Of a stretch of DNA of 64,000 bases, positions 62,301 to 64,000 are shown in pieces. Source of the DNA: Paenibacillus chibensis (GTDB lineage Bacteria > Bacillota > Bacilli > Paenibacillales > Paenibacillaceae). The notes below the pieces were generated by a model. It worked only from the letters and a program-made list of their open reading frames with translations, was not told the DNA's origin and searched no databases. Both the position numbers and the translations under genes were made by a program. The stretch's first letter is position 1. Each line of letters starts with the position of its first letter. Location of the stretch: the NCBI RefSeq assembly GCF_004001045.1, contig NZ_BIMK01000013.1, forward strand, positions 163,404-227,403. Reading direction: 5' to 3'.

Positions 62301-63542
62301 TCACCATCCACTTAGTTTAGCAGGATTGCCTGCTGAATCAACTCGGTTGTCGAAGTCCAGGTCAAGATTAATATCATCACTATATGTCCAATGACCATTA
62401 GCATATTTCAAATAAATAAGTACTTCGGACACATCATGGTCTGCCTTTTCATCCTCTATAGCCATACTAAAATCAAGCTTGCCTTGAACGACAGCCTCCT
62501 TTTCACCAAGGAAGACGACGCGTTCGTCAAATAAATGATACCTATAGTCGGAATGAGCAAAACTCTCCTTTACAATACTTTCCCAAGTTACAGAAACGAA
62601 ATTATCATCATTCCAACTTTTAATAATTGAAGGATCTGTAAATTGAACCGTGAGTTCCAGGTTTTCCTCGTTTAACGCTTGATAGTAGGTTCTTAAATCT
62701 GATAAGACGGTGTTCTGCTCGCCATAACGATTTTTCATGATGGAAGCGGCCTGTGTGTCGATATCCTTCGGGATTTCCATATTTTTATAAATTACAGCTT
62801 CATTTGCTATTTTCCATTGTCCATGCTCATAACGAATGTCGAAGAGATACACATCGGATTGATTTAATACTTCTGAATTCTTGATGTACGTCACTTGAAG
62901 TTGTGCTTCAGTGGCAGAAGTAAACTTAATCCAATCCACTGTTACCGTATAGTCTCGAAGTTTGATCTCACTGACTGGTTTATTGGCTTCGTAATCATAT
63001 TCAAGATTCATATAATTCAATTTTAGATTGTCTGACGAATATAAACGTGGACTAAACGTATCGTAGTACTTCGTAAGAAGTTCTTTGATAGCAGCTTCTT
63101 CACCCAATCCATAAGCTTGCAAACGAACCGTCGAATTTGCCTTATCATAATTAACTGAATATTCTGATAAGTTACTGACCAAACGTAGAGGAAGATACAC
63201 CTGTCCATTACTAACAGGAATCGCATTGTCTAAGTAGTATGTCACGCCATCAAACTCAATACGGTCCTCGCCAGCCCAGAATTGAATTTCTGCGCCCCTA
63301 ATGGCTCCTGAGATCTGCTGAGTATCAGAATCATATGCAACTGTAAATCCCAAAGCCGAAAAAAATGAGCGGTAGGGTACATACATAACGCCAGACATTA
63401 CGATCGGTTGGACTCCTGCAATCTTTACATTGTTCACATACAATTGAATCGGTTTGTTAGCAGCAGATGCACTTCCTACAAAAAGCTGAGTAGTCACTAG
63501 CAAGCAAAAGCTAAGCAGCGAGACTGACAATTTTCTATTCAT
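62301..63542 (-). CDS. Secreted copper-amine-oxidase-N (stalk) domain protein
   Basis: 413 aa. A signal peptide (LSVSLLSFCLLVTTQLFVGSASA) and a stalk domain (~28-145) with MYVPYRSFFSALGFTVAYDSDTQQI and VYLPLRLVSNLSEYSVNYDKANSTV. The C-terminal ~260 residues contain two similar stretches (ELLTKYYDTFSPR... and LRTYYQALNEENLE...), each helix plus beta-sheet, resembling NTF2-like folds. Probably cell-envelope associated; function unknown. Confidence 0.78.
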   Translation of the reverse strand: MNRKLSVSLLSFCLLVTTQLFVGSASAANKPIQLYVNNVKIAGVQPIVMSGVMYVPYRSFFSALGFTVAYDSDTQQISGAIRGAEIQFWAGEDRIEFDGVTYYLDNAIPVSNGQVYLPLRLVSNLSEYSVNYDKANSTVRLQAYGLGEEAAIKELLTKYYDTFSPRLYSSDNLKLNYMNLEYDYEANKPVSEIKLRDYTVTVDWIKFTSATEAQLQVTYIKNSEVLNQSDVYLFDIRYEHGQWKIANEAVIYKNMEIPKDIDTQAASIMKNRYGEQNTVLSDLRTYYQALNEENLELTVQFTDPSIIKSWNDDNFVSVTWESIVKESFAHSDYRYHLFDERVVFLGEKEAVVQGKLDFSMAIEDEKADHDVSEVLIYLKYANGHWTYSDDINLDLDFDNRVDSAGNPAKLSGW

Positions 63543-63706
63543 ATTACACTTCCTATTCTAATGAATGTATATGTAAATTAAGTTAAATATTTATGTTGTT
63601 AAATCTAAAAATTATTTTTTTTCATCATTTTCTGTTTCTGTTATCTCCTCATGCTACAAGCCGCCAGTATAATTACGAAGTGTTTTTCTGCAGAATGCTT
63701 TAGCTC

Positions 63707-63928
63707 TTATGGTGCTACCACAAAAGCAAAACCAGCTGGAACATCATCTACACTGAACAGATAAGGAAATAGAACGGATGGTTTCGACCACCATATATCA
63801 AAAACTTTATTTTGTTGAAACATTATTTGGTTGCCCCCATATCTCCGATAAATCATGCAGATAAAAGGATATAGGTTATTTAGAATGAATTTTATATGTT
63901 GGTCTGTCAGATTTATTGTGATTTGCAC
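63707..63928 (-). pseudogene. GNAT acetyltransferase N-terminal fragment
   Basis: 73 aa with a GTG start after GGAGAGG. The tail PSVLFPYLFSVDDVPAGFAFVVAP is the typical first beta-hairpin of a GNAT (YPYLIRVDGKPAGFAL-type), but a stop follows at once and the acetyl-CoA loop is absent. Read as a decayed gene. The last ~70 bp of the window and the 63543-63706 stretch show nothing else. Confidence 0.45.
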
Positions 63929-64000
63929 TTAATCCTCTCCGTTCTGTGGGATAAAAATTCAATATCACAATGAACATCTTGTCTGGTCAATGAATAGATC

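Noticed and set aside
1..64000. CRISPR array, tRNA/rRNA genes, IS elements or prophage
   Set aside because: No regularly spaced direct repeats, tRNA-like cloverleaf, transposase or phage structural gene was seen on either strand.

Overview
The window reads as a chromosomal segment from a Gram-positive, spore-forming Paenibacillus-like bacterium. The evidence is strong Shine-Dalgarno sequences of the AGGAGG type, GTG and TTG starts, a SleB spore cortex hydrolase, a YheC/D-type coat-associated ATP-grasp protein, SLH-anchored exoenzymes, copper-amine-oxidase-N 'stalk' proteins, and a Bacillus-style fadN-fadA-fadE-lcfA set. No rRNA, tRNA or CRISPR array was seen.

Region 1 (1-10.4 kb) is lipid catabolism: the end of a CCG-type Fe-S reductase, fadN, fadA, fadE, lcfA, a hotdog thioesterase and an SCP2 protein on the plus strand. 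A DECR-like 2,4-dienoyl-CoA reductase follows on the minus strand, translationally coupled to an ANT(6)-like nucleotidyltransferase. Together they activate, oxidise and tidy up (un)saturated fatty acids.

Region 2 (10.6-22.1 kb) has two MFS transporters, a 2Fe-2S ferredoxin, a chitin/cellulose-type LPMO, a sialidase with duplicated lectin domains, a YebC regulator, two small hypothetical proteins, and an AraC regulator divergent from a GH29 fucosidase. Candidate cre (CcpA) sites lie upstream of the LPMO and sialidase genes, and of the GH16 gene at 57 kb.

Region 3 (22.2-34.8 kb) is a visibly more AT-rich copper-homeostasis island: a Met-rich multicopper oxidase lipoprotein, a small nitrite/sulfite-reductase-like protein, a two-component system, a DHA2 MFS exporter, CsoR, CopA, CopZ, a glutaredoxin-like protein, a DoxX-like protein and a small membrane protein. 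Four sigma-A-like promoters with nested G-tract operators precede the NIR-like gene, the MFS gene, csoR and copA. The CsoR has a four-residue gap in its ligand helix. The island ends at a 356-aa XerS-type recombinase abutting a truncated histidine kinase.

Region 4 (34.7-44.2 kb) holds regulators (OmpR, TetR), a GNAT, SleB, a zinc-ribbon membrane protein, RarD, an SLH-like protein, an ATP-grasp coat-type protein, DinB and an SDR. Region 5 (44.2-57 kb) carries a 1508-aa surface-anchored GH20 enzyme, an ECF sigma factor with a DUF3600 anti-sigma partner, a stalk-domain TIM-barrel protein, a thioredoxin-reductase-like flavoprotein with an Rrf2 regulator, a DUF2785 protein and a GH16-CBM13 glucanase. 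Region 6 (57-64 kb) is accessory and partly decaying: an AraC regulator, a frameshifted EamA transporter, an oxidoreductase with a late stop plus ArsR, an alpha/beta hydrolase, a GNAT, a second stalk-domain protein and a GNAT remnant.

All calls come from reading the sequence and from memory of protein families. No database search was run.
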